Shown piece by piece: positions 35,697 to 35,758 of a stretch of DNA of 35,758 nucleotides (position 1 is the stretch's first letter; the number at the start of each line of letters is the position of its first letter). The stretch lies in assembly GCA_946481585.1 (NCBI GenBank), contig CAMLOF010000004.1:1-35758 (forward strand), given 5' to 3'. The DNA comes from an uncultured Macromonas sp. (GTDB taxonomy: Bacteria > Pseudomonadota > Gammaproteobacteria > Burkholderiales > Burkholderiaceae). Both the position numbers and the translations under genes were made by a program. The notes under the pieces are model-generated. The model saw nothing but the letters and a program-made list of their open reading frames with translations. It was not told the DNA's origin and made no database searches.

Positions 35697-35758
35697 TCAG
35701 GACAGCGCCCGGTCCAGGTGGGTGTAGCCGCCGTCCACGAACACCCACTGCCCGGTGG
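35697..35758 (-). CDS. Short-chain dehydrogenase C-terminus (L-fucose dehydrogenase-like), partial
   Basis: Only the last 19 residues and the stop are present; the gene continues past the right edge. The translated tail [19 protein letters not shown] is the typical end of a short-chain dehydrogenase (VDGG in the last strand). The THLDRAL ending is, from memory, that of L-fucose dehydrogenases of Burkholderia. Those enzymes oxidise L-fucose and also L-galactose to lactones. The downstream mutarotase of the same pathway supports the assignment, but with so little sequence it remains tentative. Confidence 0.7.
   Translation of the reverse strand, partial: TGQWVFVDGGYTHLDRALS

Overview
The window is GC-rich, densely coded DNA from a proteobacterium. 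Gene content points to a betaproteobacterium of the Burkholderiales, probably Comamonadaceae: a Mg-type HemB followed by a CorA-type transporter, a single-gene malate synthase G with a divergent LysR regulator, a compact eat-eutB-eutC set with no microcompartment, and L-fucose-dehydrogenase-type sugar genes. This placement rests on remembered protein resemblance, not on a database search. I see no rRNA, tRNA, CRISPR array, insertion sequence or phage gene. No gene-free stretch exceeds about 225 bases.

Layout. 1-3460 (minus): a TonB-dependent receptor followed by a secreted TPR protein that runs off the left edge. 3567-5678 (minus): a PepSY protein, a cytochrome b561 and an HD-GYP c-di-GMP phosphodiesterase, apparently one operon. 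5748-10238 (minus): hemB, a CorA-type transporter, a rhodanese and recQ. 10391-11503 (plus): an odd protein that looks like a histidine kinase fused to a receiver, with the key residues of both lost. 11481-14941 (minus): glcB followed by a polysaccharide-pyruvyl-transferase-like gene, with a LysR gene divergent from glcB. 16160-19470 (plus): a cupin, a LysE-family exporter, a DUF2784 membrane protein and a chemoreceptor.

19459-23165 is a lysine-catabolism block. davA (5-aminovaleramide amidohydrolase) and davB (lysine 2-monooxygenase) are separated by a small K+-channel gene on the opposite strand, and an ArgO/LysE-type exporter lies just upstream of davB. 23295-28156 is an ethanolamine block: eutR, then divergently the permease eat and the ammonia-lyase genes eutB and eutC.

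28159-35758 looks like a sugar-acid module. A GntR/FCD regulator faces a four-gene plus-strand operon: an LgoD-like zinc dehydrogenase, a UxaB-like reductase, the dehydratase UxaA and the kinase KdgK. Read in order, these would convert L-galactonate to tagaturonate, altronate, KDG and KDPG. On the minus strand follow an L-fucose-dehydrogenase-like SDR (partial, right edge), a chemoreceptor and an L-rhamnose/L-fucose-type mutarotase. Together they suggest uptake-linked chemotaxis to, and breakdown of, L-galactose or L-galactonate. The chemoreceptor inside the sugar operon is the observation I would follow first.
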